From positions 1 through 64,000 of IMG/VR virus record IMGVR_UViG_3300006802_000089: DNA of 64,000 nucleotides; one strand, 5' to 3'. Position numbers and translations under genes: made by a program. Below the pieces are notes generated by a model. That model worked only from the letters and a program-made list of their open reading frames with translations, made no database searches and was not told the origin of the DNA. This document shows, piece by piece, positions 7,940 to 15,155 of this stretch. How positions within the stretch are numbered: the stretch's first letter is position 1; every line of letters starts with the position of its first letter. The DNA comes from a virus.

Positions 7940-8604
7940 TAGTAACCTTGAGATAATAGCCGTAGAATTTCATCTAATGATTCATGTCGATGATTATCTT
8001 TAAGAATTATTTCTGCAACATACTTGGATTCTTTTATTTTCGGCACTTCATGAACTGCTGAATCGTTGTGAAATTTTAAATCAATTTGATGTCGGTCGCC
8101 ACACAATATCATGATGCTTCGTTTACCTAATCTGGACAATACCATTTGAAGCTGTTGTTTGGTTAAATTTTGAAATTCATCTACTATGCATACTGCATCA
8201 TCAAACGTTCGGCCTCGGAAATGTGTTAATGAAACTAGTTCTATGTTTTCATTTTGTTCCATTTTTTCTAGCAGATCCGGTTTATTATAAACTTTGCGCA
8301 TGTTGCTACGTATTGGCACAAGCCATGGTTCCATTTTTTCATGTTCTGAACCTGGTAAGAATCCGTTATCTTCTGTAGATATAGTTGGACGTGTAATAAT
8401 AATTTTGTTAACTTCTCGTTTAAAAAACATATCAAGTGCTGTTTGAACTGCTAACAATGTTTTACCAGAACCTGCTTTGCCTAATATGAAATTAAACGGA
8501 TGTTGCAATATCAATGATTTTGCTTGTTTTTGCTCTTCCGAAAGTGTTAAATTGAATTTTACAGGGTTTTTGGGAGCTATCTTTTCTTTGTTTGTTACTG
8601 CCAT
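7939..8604 (-). CDS. phoH: PhoH-like ATPase
   Basis: A 221-residue P-loop ATPase of the PhoH family. The Walker A motif is GKAGSGKT (residues 42-49), the Walker B is CIVDEFQN (about 138-145), and 'IITRPTISTEDNGFLPGS' and 'ILCGDRHQID' are typical PhoH blocks. PhoH-like genes are common in marine T4-like phages; the biochemical role in infection is unsettled (RNA-related ATPase activity has been proposed for cellular homologues). Here it sits inside the structural cluster between the capsid and neck genes and follows the 91-residue gene by one base, so it is likely expressed late. Confidence 0.92.
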   Translation of the reverse strand: MAVTNKEKIAPKNPVKFNLTLSEEQKQAKSLILQHPFNFILGKAGSGKTLLAVQTALDMFFKREVNKIIITRPTISTEDNGFLPGSEHEKMEPWLVPIRSNMRKVYNKPDLLEKMEQNENIELVSLTHFRGRTFDDAVCIVDEFQNLTKQQLQMVLSRLGKRSIMILCGDRHQIDLKFHNDSAVHEVPKIKESKYVAEIILKDNHRHESLDEILRLLSQGY

Positions 8605-8605
8605 G

Positions 8606-8881
8606 TTATGATAGTTTAGTAAGAGTTGATTCTAATAACTGCATTTCTCTTAATGTTTCAATTTTTCCAACACTCAATCTTTTTACTATTTTAAAAGATT
8701 CGCGCGGAGGATATGCTGTCATTATTTTTAGTGTAACTAGTTCCAAGTCGTCTCCGAGATCTTGTTCTATATGAACCATCACAACCATTCTGATCGCTCG
8801 TATACGATCTAAAACATCTACTAGTTTTCCGTTATAACGAATTCTGCATTGCATTGAATATTTATGTCTCGCTGCTGCCAT
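8606..8881 (-). CDS. Small basic protein, unknown
   Basis: A 91-residue protein: a basic opening MAAARHKYSMQCRIRYNGK, a helix-like VLDRIRAIRMVVMVH, then IEQDLGDDLELVTLKIMTAY and a basic helical end. The alternation suggests a small alpha-beta (ferredoxin-like) fold. It is the first gene after the capsid-gene terminator and has its own late-type motif, and its stop lies one base from phoH, so the pair is probably one transcript. I recognise no family. Confidence 0.65.
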   Translation of the reverse strand: MAAARHKYSMQCRIRYNGKLVDVLDRIRAIRMVVMVHIEQDLGDDLELVTLKIMTAYPPRESFKIVKRLSVGKIETLREMQLLESTLTKLS

Positions 8882-8895
8882 ATATATCTTTTAAT

Positions 8896-8903
8896 ATAAA
8901 TAT
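8896..8903 (-). promoter_or_regulatory. Late-type motif after the capsid-gene terminator
   Basis: ATATTTAT on the minus strand, 14 bases before the 91-residue gene and 15 bases after the terminator at 8918-8937; the order terminator, motif, start codon is what a new transcription unit would look like. Confidence 0.6.
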
Positions 8904-8917
8904 CTAAACAGTAAGAA

Positions 8918-8937
8918 AGGGTGACCGAAGCCACCCT
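8918..8937 (-). terminator. Rho-independent terminator of the major capsid gene
   Basis: On the minus strand the sequence AGGGTGGC-TTCG-GTCACCCT forms an 8-bp stem (one G-T wobble) closed by a C(TTCG)G tetraloop, followed by TTTCTT. It lies about 50 bases after the gp23 stop codon. UUCG tetraloop hairpins are a common, very stable terminator form, also used by T4. Confidence 0.85.
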
Positions 8938-8989
8938 ATCTTTTCAATCTTTAATTTGTTAAATCGTTAACTAACTAATCAATTAACTA

Positions 8990-10663
8990 TTAAAGAGTCT
9001 CCAATCCTCTCACATATACTTTTCCGTAGAATTCTGGACGAACTACTTTTTTAGCATATCGTGTCATCACACCTTTTCTTGGAGTGAAGTTTACAGGATC
9101 ATAAACTAATGGAGTCATGATTAAAGGAACATATGGAGCAAATACCGCACCAGTTTCAAGGAACTGCGCACCTCTGAAGCCCATAAGTATAATGTTCTCT
9201 TTCATGTAAGGGTTTTTATAAACTGTGTATCTGTTATTGATAGCACCAATTTTTTGAACACCTGCAGCAAATTCCATTTTGTTACCGTCTGTGTCTGCAG
9301 CAAATCCTGGAATAGATTCCAAAATAGTTGCAACAGCTGGACTAGTTACCAAGAAGTTTGCGCCACCTCTTAAAGTTTTTTGGTGAATTCTGTTAGAAAC
9401 TTTTTGAAGTTTAGTTCCTAAAGTTTGGAACCATCCTCCTTGAGTGTTATAGAAACCACCAGTAGTAACAGATGTTTGATCGAAATTAGATCCGTTCCAA
9501 ATTTCGTTGTTTACTGCTGACCAATACTCAGTAGTTGGAGCTGCAGAAATCAACATGTCTAGAATCTCTAAATCGATTTCCATTGATACATACTCAGAAA
9601 GCATTGAAGTCAATTCTGCTTCAGCGTCAATTGAGTGGTAAGCGTTAAGGTCTTGAGCGAACTCAGGAGTCCATACAGCTTTCAATTTACGTGTTTTAGC
9701 AACAATTGGCTCTGATTGCATTTCCAAGTTAACTTCTGGAATGTCAATGTCTGTTCCATCATCAATACCAGTTCCAGCGCCAGATCCTTTGAATGGATTA
9801 GCATCTTCAAAATCACCTCTAGTAATATCAGTAGGTTGTTTGCTATAGTTAACATTTAATCCGCTGTTATCGATTGCAACTTGAATGTCACTAGCGATTG
9901 ATGCAGTTACTACAAATGATGCAGTATAAGAAGTGTCAATTACACTAAATGCTTGAACTGGTACAATCTCAGTTGATCCAGAAATAAGTGTAAAAGAACG
10001 TACAGCATATAAATCAGCATCTGTTGGTACTGGTACTGTTAATACAAACCAGTCTGCAGAGTTATTAGTATATGTACTATCAAAATTAACTGACGCAGAT
10101 GGTACTGCTGCTGGAGCTGCAGCTGAACCTGTAGATGCTCCTGCAGATACAGTAGCAGCAACGCCTGTTACATTCTTGATAGAATATCCAAATCTACCTG
10201 CTCCATAAAGACCGTCAGAAGCTTCATCAGCATTAGTAACACCGAATAAAGAGTCATCGGCACCTGGAGATGCAAAAGGATGTCCTGAAGGATTTGGATC
10301 TACATCTTTATTAAATCCAGGACGCTCTGTTCCATATTTAAAATCTAGGTAAAATACAAGACCTGATGGCAAATTCATTGGTTGTACAGAAACGAATTCT
10401 TTAGCTGCAAATTCAGCAAAAATTCTTCTTACCAATGGAAGTGCAACACCAGCCCACTCTTCAGAACCTTCTGCGGTTCCTGTAGCTGAAGCTTCTTTTA
10501 CCAATTGTCTTGCTTGGTTTTCAAGCAATTGAGCCATTCCGGCCATTTCAGTCTCAGAACGAAGTCCTTCTAAAAGACCTGTTCTTTGCCATTTTTGTAC
10601 TAGGGGCTTAGCTGCTACAGTTTGGTTTGGAGCTTTGCCGCCTAAAAGACTTTTCATGTCCAT
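8990..10663 (-). CDS. Major capsid protein, gp23-like
   Basis: A 557-residue protein in the T4 order gp21-gp22-gp23 and close to gp23 in length (521 in T4). Recognisable regions are the N-terminal scaffold-contact/propeptide part, 'MAGMAQLLENQARQLVKEAS' (residues 40-59), 'EINLEMQSEPIVAKTRKLKA'-like text (here VNLEMQSEPIVAKTRKLKA, about 320-340) and 'NRIHQKTLRGGANFLVTSP' in the C-terminal half. A candidate gp21 cleavage site is LLE at 30-32. It forms the hexameric shell. Strong expression is expected; a stable terminator follows it. The start could be the first or third codon (MDM). Confidence 0.93.
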   Translation of the reverse strand: MDMKSLLGGKAPNQTVAAKPLVQKWQRTGLLEGLRSETEMAGMAQLLENQARQLVKEASATGTAEGSEEWAGVALPLVRRIFAEFAAKEFVSVQPMNLPSGLVFYLDFKYGTERPGFNKDVDPNPSGHPFASPGADDSLFGVTNADEASDGLYGAGRFGYSIKNVTGVAATVSAGASTGSAAAPAAVPSASVNFDSTYTNNSADWFVLTVPVPTDADLYAVRSFTLISGSTEIVPVQAFSVIDTSYTASFVVTASIASDIQVAIDNSGLNVNYSKQPTDITRGDFEDANPFKGSGAGTGIDDGTDIDIPEVNLEMQSEPIVAKTRKLKAVWTPEFAQDLNAYHSIDAEAELTSMLSEYVSMEIDLEILDMLISAAPTTEYWSAVNNEIWNGSNFDQTSVTTGGFYNTQGGWFQTLGTKLQKVSNRIHQKTLRGGANFLVTSPAVATILESIPGFAADTDGNKMEFAAGVQKIGAINNRYTVYKNPYMKENIILMGFRGAQFLETGAVFAPYVPLIMTPLVYDPVNFTPRKGVMTRYAKKVVRPEFYGKVYVRGLETL

Positions 10664-10693
10664 TTTTATTTTCTTTCTTTTTTGTTTTTAAAA

Positions 10694-11692
10694 TTAAATT
10701 AAACCTGCTAATTTCTTCCAACGATTTGCAAAAGCTGCGCTTTCAGAAATTATTTCTCGTTTTGGTGCTGTTGAAGCAGTAGGTTTAGAAGCATATGATT
10801 TAGATTCTTTTACTACTTTTTTCTTGTTCACCGGTTTTTTGAAGCTTTCGCTTAAGGTGCTAAATACCAATTTAACTTCTCTGGTGCTTGCTGCTCTGTC
10901 AAAGTTTTCAATAACTTTCATTTTTTGTGACTCATTAAGTTCAAAGTTACGGAACAACTTGTTAGTGTAAAGAAGTTTAGCGTTAAGAAGATTCACTTCA
11001 TTAATAGTATAACGAAGTTGTTTGATAACTGAATAAGCTTCATCTAACTCTTCTTTCATGTTATATGAACCTTCGTTAGTTTCTTCTTCTTCTTTGGCAT
11101 ATTTTTCGCCTTCATCTTCTTCTGCTAGAATCGATTCAATGATAGCATCAATATCTTCAGATACTAAATCCATTCCGGTACCATCTTCAGAAGCAACTTC
11201 CATCATATCTTCTTCTGCTTCTTCTTCCATCATACCTTCTTCTAACTCTGCGATGATTTCTTGCAATTCTAAATCTAGTTCAGAATCCATTTCTTCGTCG
11301 CCCATTTCTGGTTCCATGTCCATGTCATCCATTTCTGGTTCCATTTCGTCTTCGGGCGCTTGTTCAATATCACCTTCGTAATCATAAGTTCCATCGCTAT
11401 CGATGTCAATACCAACTCCAATAGAGGCAGGCATATCCATACCAGCCATGTCATCTGGCATATCGCCTAATTCTGCAGGAACTTCTTCTTCTTCGCCTGC
11501 TGCCATGTCTAACTCTGCAGTTGCTAATTCGTCTTCTTCGTCGTCAAGCTGCTCAGACAATTGTTTTCCTAGCATGCTTTGCAAACGATTTCCAAATGCT
11601 TCTTCAAGAGCTATTTTGGCATTTGCGATAGCAGTTTCTTTAACAGCTTTAGCATCAGCGATTGCTTCTTTTAGCAAATCTGTTTTTGCCAT
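10694..11692 (-). CDS. Prohead scaffold core protein, gp22-like
   Basis: A 332-residue, extremely acidic protein (long Glu/Asp/Met tract, about residues 50-205) with helical ends. The stretch 'VIKQLRYTINEVNLLNAKLL' (about 222-241) plus the basic C terminus (ANRWKKLAGLI) matches gp22-type scaffolds, which fill the prohead and are degraded by gp21. Several L-x-E sites suit the protease. Position between protease-region genes and gp23 is as in T4. It has a strong Shine-Dalgarno AAGGAG, rare in this window, and a long leader with a hairpin, suggesting special control of its translation. Confidence 0.88.
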   Translation of the reverse strand: MAKTDLLKEAIADAKAVKETAIANAKIALEEAFGNRLQSMLGKQLSEQLDDEEDELATAELDMAAGEEEEVPAELGDMPDDMAGMDMPASIGVGIDIDSDGTYDYEGDIEQAPEDEMEPEMDDMDMEPEMGDEEMDSELDLELQEIIAELEEGMMEEEAEEDMMEVASEDGTGMDLVSEDIDAIIESILAEEDEGEKYAKEEEETNEGSYNMKEELDEAYSVIKQLRYTINEVNLLNAKLLYTNKLFRNFELNESQKMKVIENFDRAASTREVKLVFSTLSESFKKPVNKKKVVKESKSYASKPTASTAPKREIISESAAFANRWKKLAGLI

Positions 11693-11701
11693 AGTTTGTT
11701 T

Positions 11702-11707
11702 CTCCTT
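11702..11707 (-). promoter_or_regulatory. Strong Shine-Dalgarno of gp22-like gene
   Basis: AAGGAG on the minus strand, 9 bases before the ATG. Most other genes here have only A/T-rich leaders, as is usual in Bacteroidota, so this site stands out. Confidence 0.7.
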
Positions 11708-11770
11708 AAATTTTTTTTGTGGAAATAAGATTATTTGAAATCTTAATAGAATATTTTTATTTGTTTGTAG

Positions 11771-11794
11771 ACGCTATATAAAGGGTGATAGCGT
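11771..11794 (-). other. Inverted repeat in the gp22 leader
   Basis: ACGCTAT at 11771-11777 pairs perfectly with ATAGCGT at 11788-11794 around a 10-base loop. No T-run follows on the minus strand, so it is not a normal terminator; it lies between the late-type motif and the AAGGAG site, so it would be in the 5' leader of the gp22-like mRNA. Confidence 0.5.
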
Positions 11795-11802
11795 ATTCTA
11801 TA

Positions 11803-11810
11803 ATAAATAT
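11803..11810 (-). promoter_or_regulatory. Late-type motif before gp22-like gene
   Basis: ATATTTAT on the minus strand, 110 bases before the gp22 start and 27 bases after the terminator that follows the bS21 gene. The long leader is unusual for this motif class. Confidence 0.5.
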
Positions 11811-11837
11811 AGCACCGAACTAAAAAACAGTAAAAAA

Positions 11838-11860
11838 GTCCTAACTTTTTTTGCTAGGAC
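11838..11860 (-). terminator. Rho-independent terminator after bS21 gene
   Basis: On the minus strand GTCCTAGC-A7-GTTAGGAC forms an 8-bp stem (one G-T pair) with an all-A loop and is followed by TTTTTT. It lies 23 bases after the bS21 stop and separates it from the gp22-gp23 unit. Confidence 0.85.
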
Positions 11861-11882
11861 CAGTTTCAGGGTGTATTTGTGT

Positions 11883-12116
11883 CTATTGTTCTTTACTTCG
11901 GATGCGCTGTATGAATGCTGCTCTGCTTCGCTCTGCGCGTCTTGTAATGCTCGGTTTTGTAAACTCTGCACGTTCAAATGTTTGTTTTAATACTCCTGAT
12001 TTTTTAATTCGTCTTTTGAATTGTTTTAATGCGTAAGCAATATCTCCTTCAATAACCCGTACACCTAATCCGTTGCCTGGTAATGTGGTTTGATGTAATT
12101 TTTGTTTTTTATTCAT
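11883..12116 (-). CDS. rpsU: Ribosomal protein bS21 homologue
   Basis: A 77-residue protein whose residues 17-77 read as bS21: GVRVIEGDIAYALKQFKRRI, then KKSGVLKQTFERAEFTKP and SITRRAERSRAAFIQRIRS. This 'SGVL...FTKPS...R...KAA(Y/F)IQ' pattern is the Bacteroidota form rather than the Escherichia coli form. bS21 sits at the 30S platform by the mRNA exit and the 3' end of 16S rRNA. Phage bS21 genes are known from metagenomic phage genomes and are thought to replace or compete with the host copy. Relative to flavobacterial bS21, the residue I align with Tyr54 is Phe (F68). It is flanked by core genes upstream and a strong terminator downstream. Confidence 0.88.
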   Translation of the reverse strand: MNKKQKLHQTTLPGNGLGVRVIEGDIAYALKQFKRRIKKSGVLKQTFERAEFTKPSITRRAERSRAAFIQRIRSKEQ

Positions 12117-12125
12117 ATGTGTATT

Positions 12126-12596
12126 TTATACGTTTCTGTTTGGTCGTAGCTGAGGATCTTGCATCACTTTGAATCGAAAATATCGTATTTCCGGTTTCTG
12201 TGAAAAGTATCCTTGAAGCTGTTGTGATTCTTTTGCTGGATCATCACCTAATCGAAAATAAAAATATCCTGCTCTGCGACTTTTAGATTTTCGATGCTTA
12301 ACCGGATATATTTTTTTCTTGATTGCAAATTGTTTGATTTCTTCTGCTACGTTGTCTGCCATTGCTGGGTCACGAAGCATGTATTGAACGCCTCCTTGAT
12401 AGTCTGTGATATTGTTGATGAGCTCTGCTTCTTCGAGTTCATTTTCACCCATCATTTGTTTTTGAATATCTGCGGTTTTTTCTAATTCTTTATTATAGAC
12501 TTTTAACGCTTCGATATCATCATCAGTTATTTTACTTCGTTCATTTTGTTCTCGAATGCCGAAGAATTCTTTATATGTATTTCGTTTCTTGCTCAT
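12126..12596 (-). CDS. Head-cluster protein of unknown function
   Basis: I place the start at MSKKRNTYKEFFGIREQNER (12596), preceded by AGAGAT, rather than 11 codons earlier. The 156 residues are polar and helical, with 'NNITDYQGGVQYMLRDPAMAD' (split: NNITDYQGGVQY and MLRDPAMAD) in the middle and a basic stretch KKKIYPVKHRKSKSRRAGYF near residue 95. It ends QDPQLRPNRNV. The promoter-like element in front belongs to the TTnGGA/TATAWT class rather than the late class, so this gene and the bS21 gene after it (nine bases away) may be made earlier than the capsid genes. Confidence 0.65.
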   Translation of the reverse strand: MSKKRNTYKEFFGIREQNERSKITDDDIEALKVYNKELEKTADIQKQMMGENELEEAELINNITDYQGGVQYMLRDPAMADNVAEEIKQFAIKKKIYPVKHRKSKSRRAGYFYFRLGDDPAKESQQLQGYFSQKPEIRYFRFKVMQDPQLRPNRNV

Positions 12597-12608
12597 TATC
12601 TCTTTTCT

Positions 12609-12638
12609 ATAATAATAAAAAAATTGCAAATATCCTAA
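12609..12638 (-). promoter_or_regulatory. TTnGGA/TATAWT promoter before 12126-12596 and bS21
   Basis: On the minus strand TTAGGAT, 17 bases, TATTAT; the -10 ends 12 bases before the ATG at 12596. It lies directly after the stop of the upstream gene (12639). It would drive the 156-residue gene and the bS21 homologue. Confidence 0.55.
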
Positions 12639-13055
12639 TTATTGTCCGTACAATCTTTCTAATTGATATCTTAAATCTTCATAACATCTTTTGGCGCGCG
12701 CTTCTGCTAAAGCAGCTTCTTGACAACTTTTGTCATATAGTTTTGCATCGTCGACAAGTCTTTTAACTTCTCGGCGAATCATTACCTGGTCGACATTTGA
12801 TCCTTCTGCTTCAGAAAGTTCTGTGGTTAATCGTTCTGCAATATCAACAACACGATTCACTTCGTTTGCCGATTCCTCATATTTTGAAGGGCCGCCATAC
12901 ATTTCATTACACCTATCTTCCATCATGCGCATGTATTCCACCAAATGCCGTTTTTCTTCTTCGGTTAGCGGAAGTTTCTGTTCTGCTTGTTGATTATCTA
13001 GAACATGTTTTTGTTCTTTGTATATTGATCGTACGTAATCTAAATTGCTTTTCAT
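12639..13055 (-). CDS. Coiled-coil protein of the prohead region
   Basis: A 138-residue, highly charged and almost wholly helical protein (LTEEEKRHLVEYMRMMEDRC, AERLTTELSEAEGSNVDQV, REVKRLVDDAKLYDKSCQEA). It follows the prohead protease gene by 13 bases. Its place between gp21 and gp22 and its coiled-coil nature suggest a minor core or scaffold-associated protein, but I recognise no family. Three Cys residues are not arranged as a metal site. Confidence 0.65.
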   Translation of the reverse strand: MKSNLDYVRSIYKEQKHVLDNQQAEQKLPLTEEEKRHLVEYMRMMEDRCNEMYGGPSKYEESANEVNRVVDIAERLTTELSEAEGSNVDQVMIRREVKRLVDDAKLYDKSCQEAALAEARAKRCYEDLRYQLERLYGQ

Positions 13056-13068
13056 GTTATTTGTTTCT

Positions 13069-13707
13069 TTATATTCTGCATTTTCCGTCTTCGCATAAAA
13101 TAGAAGTTATAATTTCATGCACATGTTGATATTTGTTTGTTGGAGCTGCGTGTCCGGCACTTTCGAATTGAAATTGTCTTCCGCCTACTGGTGCAATAAA
13201 AGCTCCATGGGTTGAAGGATTGGATACTACATCCCAACAAATAAGTTCAAAATCAGGTTGAACTTCCATTAGTCCTTCTTTTAATTCTTTAACACTGCCT
13301 AAACCTCTTGAAGATATTCCTAATTTAATTCCTTCTTTAAACAATGATTTTAATATTTTTCCTGATGGTGTATCTAATACTTGTAAAGCTCCGCATAAAT
13401 CGTTGCCTTTCCACCAAATTTTTAAAATGTTATGTGACACATTATTCAGGTTAACAACTTGTGATTCTGGATGATCTAGTTCACCTAATGCTCTGTGTTG
13501 CTGAATGAATTCTCGATCATATTTTTTACATTCTCGTTCTAATATCTTTTTAGGATATACTCGTCCGTTTTGATTTTTAGCATCACATCTTTGCAACACA
13601 CCTTCTACTACGAATCCTCCAGGTACTCCGTAACGATCTCCGGTTGATTCATTCAATGTGTTTAACGGATTGAATGTTATAAAATCTTGTATAAGTTGTT
13701 TAGACAT
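13069..13707 (-). CDS. Prohead core protease, gp21-like
   Basis: A 212-residue serine protease of the T4 gp21 type. The likely catalytic His is in ELDHPES (H79) and the Ser in GISSRGLGS (S132 or S133); 'GRVYPKKILERE' and 'DVVSNPSTHGAFI' are further family blocks. In T4 (212 residues as well) the protease is activated inside the prohead, destroys the scaffold, trims gp23 and cuts internal proteins after (L/I)-x-E. Its own N terminus has LNE at 18-20. This enzyme is the expected processor of the targeting-like leaders found on many proteins in this window. Confidence 0.92.
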   Translation of the reverse strand: MSKQLIQDFITFNPLNTLNESTGDRYGVPGGFVVEGVLQRCDAKNQNGRVYPKKILERECKKYDREFIQQHRALGELDHPESQVVNLNNVSHNILKIWWKGNDLCGALQVLDTPSGKILKSLFKEGIKLGISSRGLGSVKELKEGLMEVQPDFELICWDVVSNPSTHGAFIAPVGGRQFQFESAGHAAPTNKYQHVHEIITSILCEDGKCRI

Positions 13708-13711
13708 AATG

Positions 13712-14266
13712 TTATTGATTTAGATTTCTAACTCTTTCTGCAATTGTTTTTAATTTGTTTGACATTTCTGTTAAAGCTTTAACCGCTGATTTATTAAAAG
13801 CTTCTCGTGTCATACCACTTTCAGATTTTAATCTGGTTGCATTATGAACAGCTTCTTCTATTTCACGTAATTTTTTATAAGCTTCTTTAATCGTACGATT
13901 CACTTTTGCTTCAGCCGACATTTTAGGATTTTCGGTAACATATTGTCCATATCCTTCGATAAGACGCTCATAACGTTTTTCCATTGCTTCAGCAACCTCA
14001 TTTTTCTTTAAGAAATACTTTCCTGTTACTGGAGCTACGCCAGCAGATGTAGACATTTCATCTACTTTTTCATGATATCCGTTTCCGTCACACTGTTCAC
14101 AACCTTTGCCTTCACATTCGGTGCATTGTTCTGCATTTTCTAAGGCATTAACCATTGGCTCTTCTTTATTTCCATCTCCATCAAAATCTAAATAATCAGG
14201 TTTTGCTTTTTCTGTTAATGGTACACGTTCAAATTTTCTTTTCATTTCCGTAATCAATTGTTTCAT
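13712..14266 (-). CDS. Prohead core-type protein with Asp-rich loop and Cys knuckles
   Basis: A 184-residue protein in the place of T4 gp68 (between portal and protease). It starts MKQLITE, a possible cleavage site, with a second site at PLTE (16-19). Residues 27-36 are an EF-hand or dockerin-like loop (DFDGDGNKEE). Residues 48-63 have two CxxCxGxG units (CTECEGKG, CEQCDGNG), as in the zinc region of DnaJ. The C-terminal 90 residues are helical. The mixture of a calcium-type loop and zinc knuckles in a core protein is unusual. It overlaps the next gene upstream by four bases (ATGA). Confidence 0.7.
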   Translation of the reverse strand: MKQLITEMKRKFERVPLTEKAKPDYLDFDGDGNKEEPMVNALENAEQCTECEGKGCEQCDGNGYHEKVDEMSTSAGVAPVTGKYFLKKNEVAEAMEKRYERLIEGYGQYVTENPKMSAEAKVNRTIKEAYKKLREIEEAVHNATRLKSESGMTREAFNKSAVKALTEMSNKLKTIAERVRNLNQ

Positions 14267-15108
14267 TGGTGAACTCTGTTTAATTCGTCAACTAGGTCAA
14301 AATATCTTAGCAGTGATAATACATGAGACTCTTTTATAACTTTCATGTTTTCCACATTGCAAAGCATTTCTGCTAAATTTTCTATTTTTATACGAGCAAC
14401 ATCATCTTCAGTTTTTGAAACATGTTCTTTTAGTTGCTGTTTAATTTTTGGTATTTCCGTTTTAATATACCGTTTAAGAGAATCTGTATCATTAACGTGT
14501 GTTATGTATTGATTCAACAATTTTTTCTGAGCTTCTGACAGATTGGTGTATTTTGAATTAAACTTGTCTACCAACAATTTGTATGTTAATAATCGGGTAT
14601 CTTTGCTTTGTTTTCTGAATTCTTCGTATAATTCATCCGTTTCCGTTTTTTTAGCTATCATTGTGTGTTCTAGTATCACATCTTTGCATTTAGCAATTTG
14701 TTGAACGGTAGCTTGATCTGCATATTCAAACAACAGGTATGTAGAAGCTAAAACTTTGTAATTTGATATGCGAGCATTTGATAAAGAATCGAAAGAAAAA
14801 TTTTCTTGTATTTCTTTTACCAGATTGTATTTTTGTCTGCGCAATGTGCTTTGATTCAATTTGCGATAAGCTGCTTGAGCTTCTTTAATAAAATCTAACG
14901 CACGTGCTTCTGATTTGTGTTGTTCTTTGATAATTGAATTATACAAATTTAATTCTTTTGATAATTCCGTGTTTTTGCCGAAATATTTTTTTATAATATC
15001 TAATGCAATTGTTTTGTCAGAAGTTAGTGTTTCTGAAGTCAGTTTTCTAACTAACATTTCAAACAATATTCCGGTATTTTTGTACTTCGAATGTTTGAGT
15101 TTTTTCAT
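14263..15108 (-). CDS. Helical protein in the gp67 position, unknown
   Basis: A 281-residue, basic, mostly helical protein beginning MKKLKHSKYKNTGILFEMLV, then RKLTSETLTSDKTIALDIIK. I recall proteins with this opening in the same place (after the portal gene) in other marine T4-like phages, but no function. Residues 200-281 are charged helices with repeated Leu/Ile. T4 gp67 is only about 80 residues, so positional equivalence is weak. It may be part of the prohead core. A late-type motif lies 31 bases upstream. Confidence 0.65.
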   Translation of the reverse strand: MKKLKHSKYKNTGILFEMLVRKLTSETLTSDKTIALDIIKKYFGKNTELSKELNLYNSIIKEQHKSEARALDFIKEAQAAYRKLNQSTLRRQKYNLVKEIQENFSFDSLSNARISNYKVLASTYLLFEYADQATVQQIAKCKDVILEHTMIAKKTETDELYEEFRKQSKDTRLLTYKLLVDKFNSKYTNLSEAQKKLLNQYITHVNDTDSLKRYIKTEIPKIKQQLKEHVSKTEDDVARIKIENLAEMLCNVENMKVIKESHVLSLLRYFDLVDELNRVHQ

Positions 15109-15139
15109 TTCTAGTATTCAGTTCTAGATTTATTTATAT

Positions 15140-15147
15140 ATAAATAT
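15140..15147 (-). promoter_or_regulatory. Late-type motif between portal and core genes
   Basis: ATATTTAT on the minus strand inside the 47-base gap after the portal gene, 31 bases before the start of the 281-residue gene. Confidence 0.5.
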
Positions 15148-15155
15148 TGTTACGC

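Noticed and set aside
11058-11738. Long plus-strand open frames rich in Ser opposite the gp22-like gene
   Set aside because: They are the antisense of Glu/Asp/Met-rich codons and show only low-complexity Ser/Ile text; no start signal or motif supports them.
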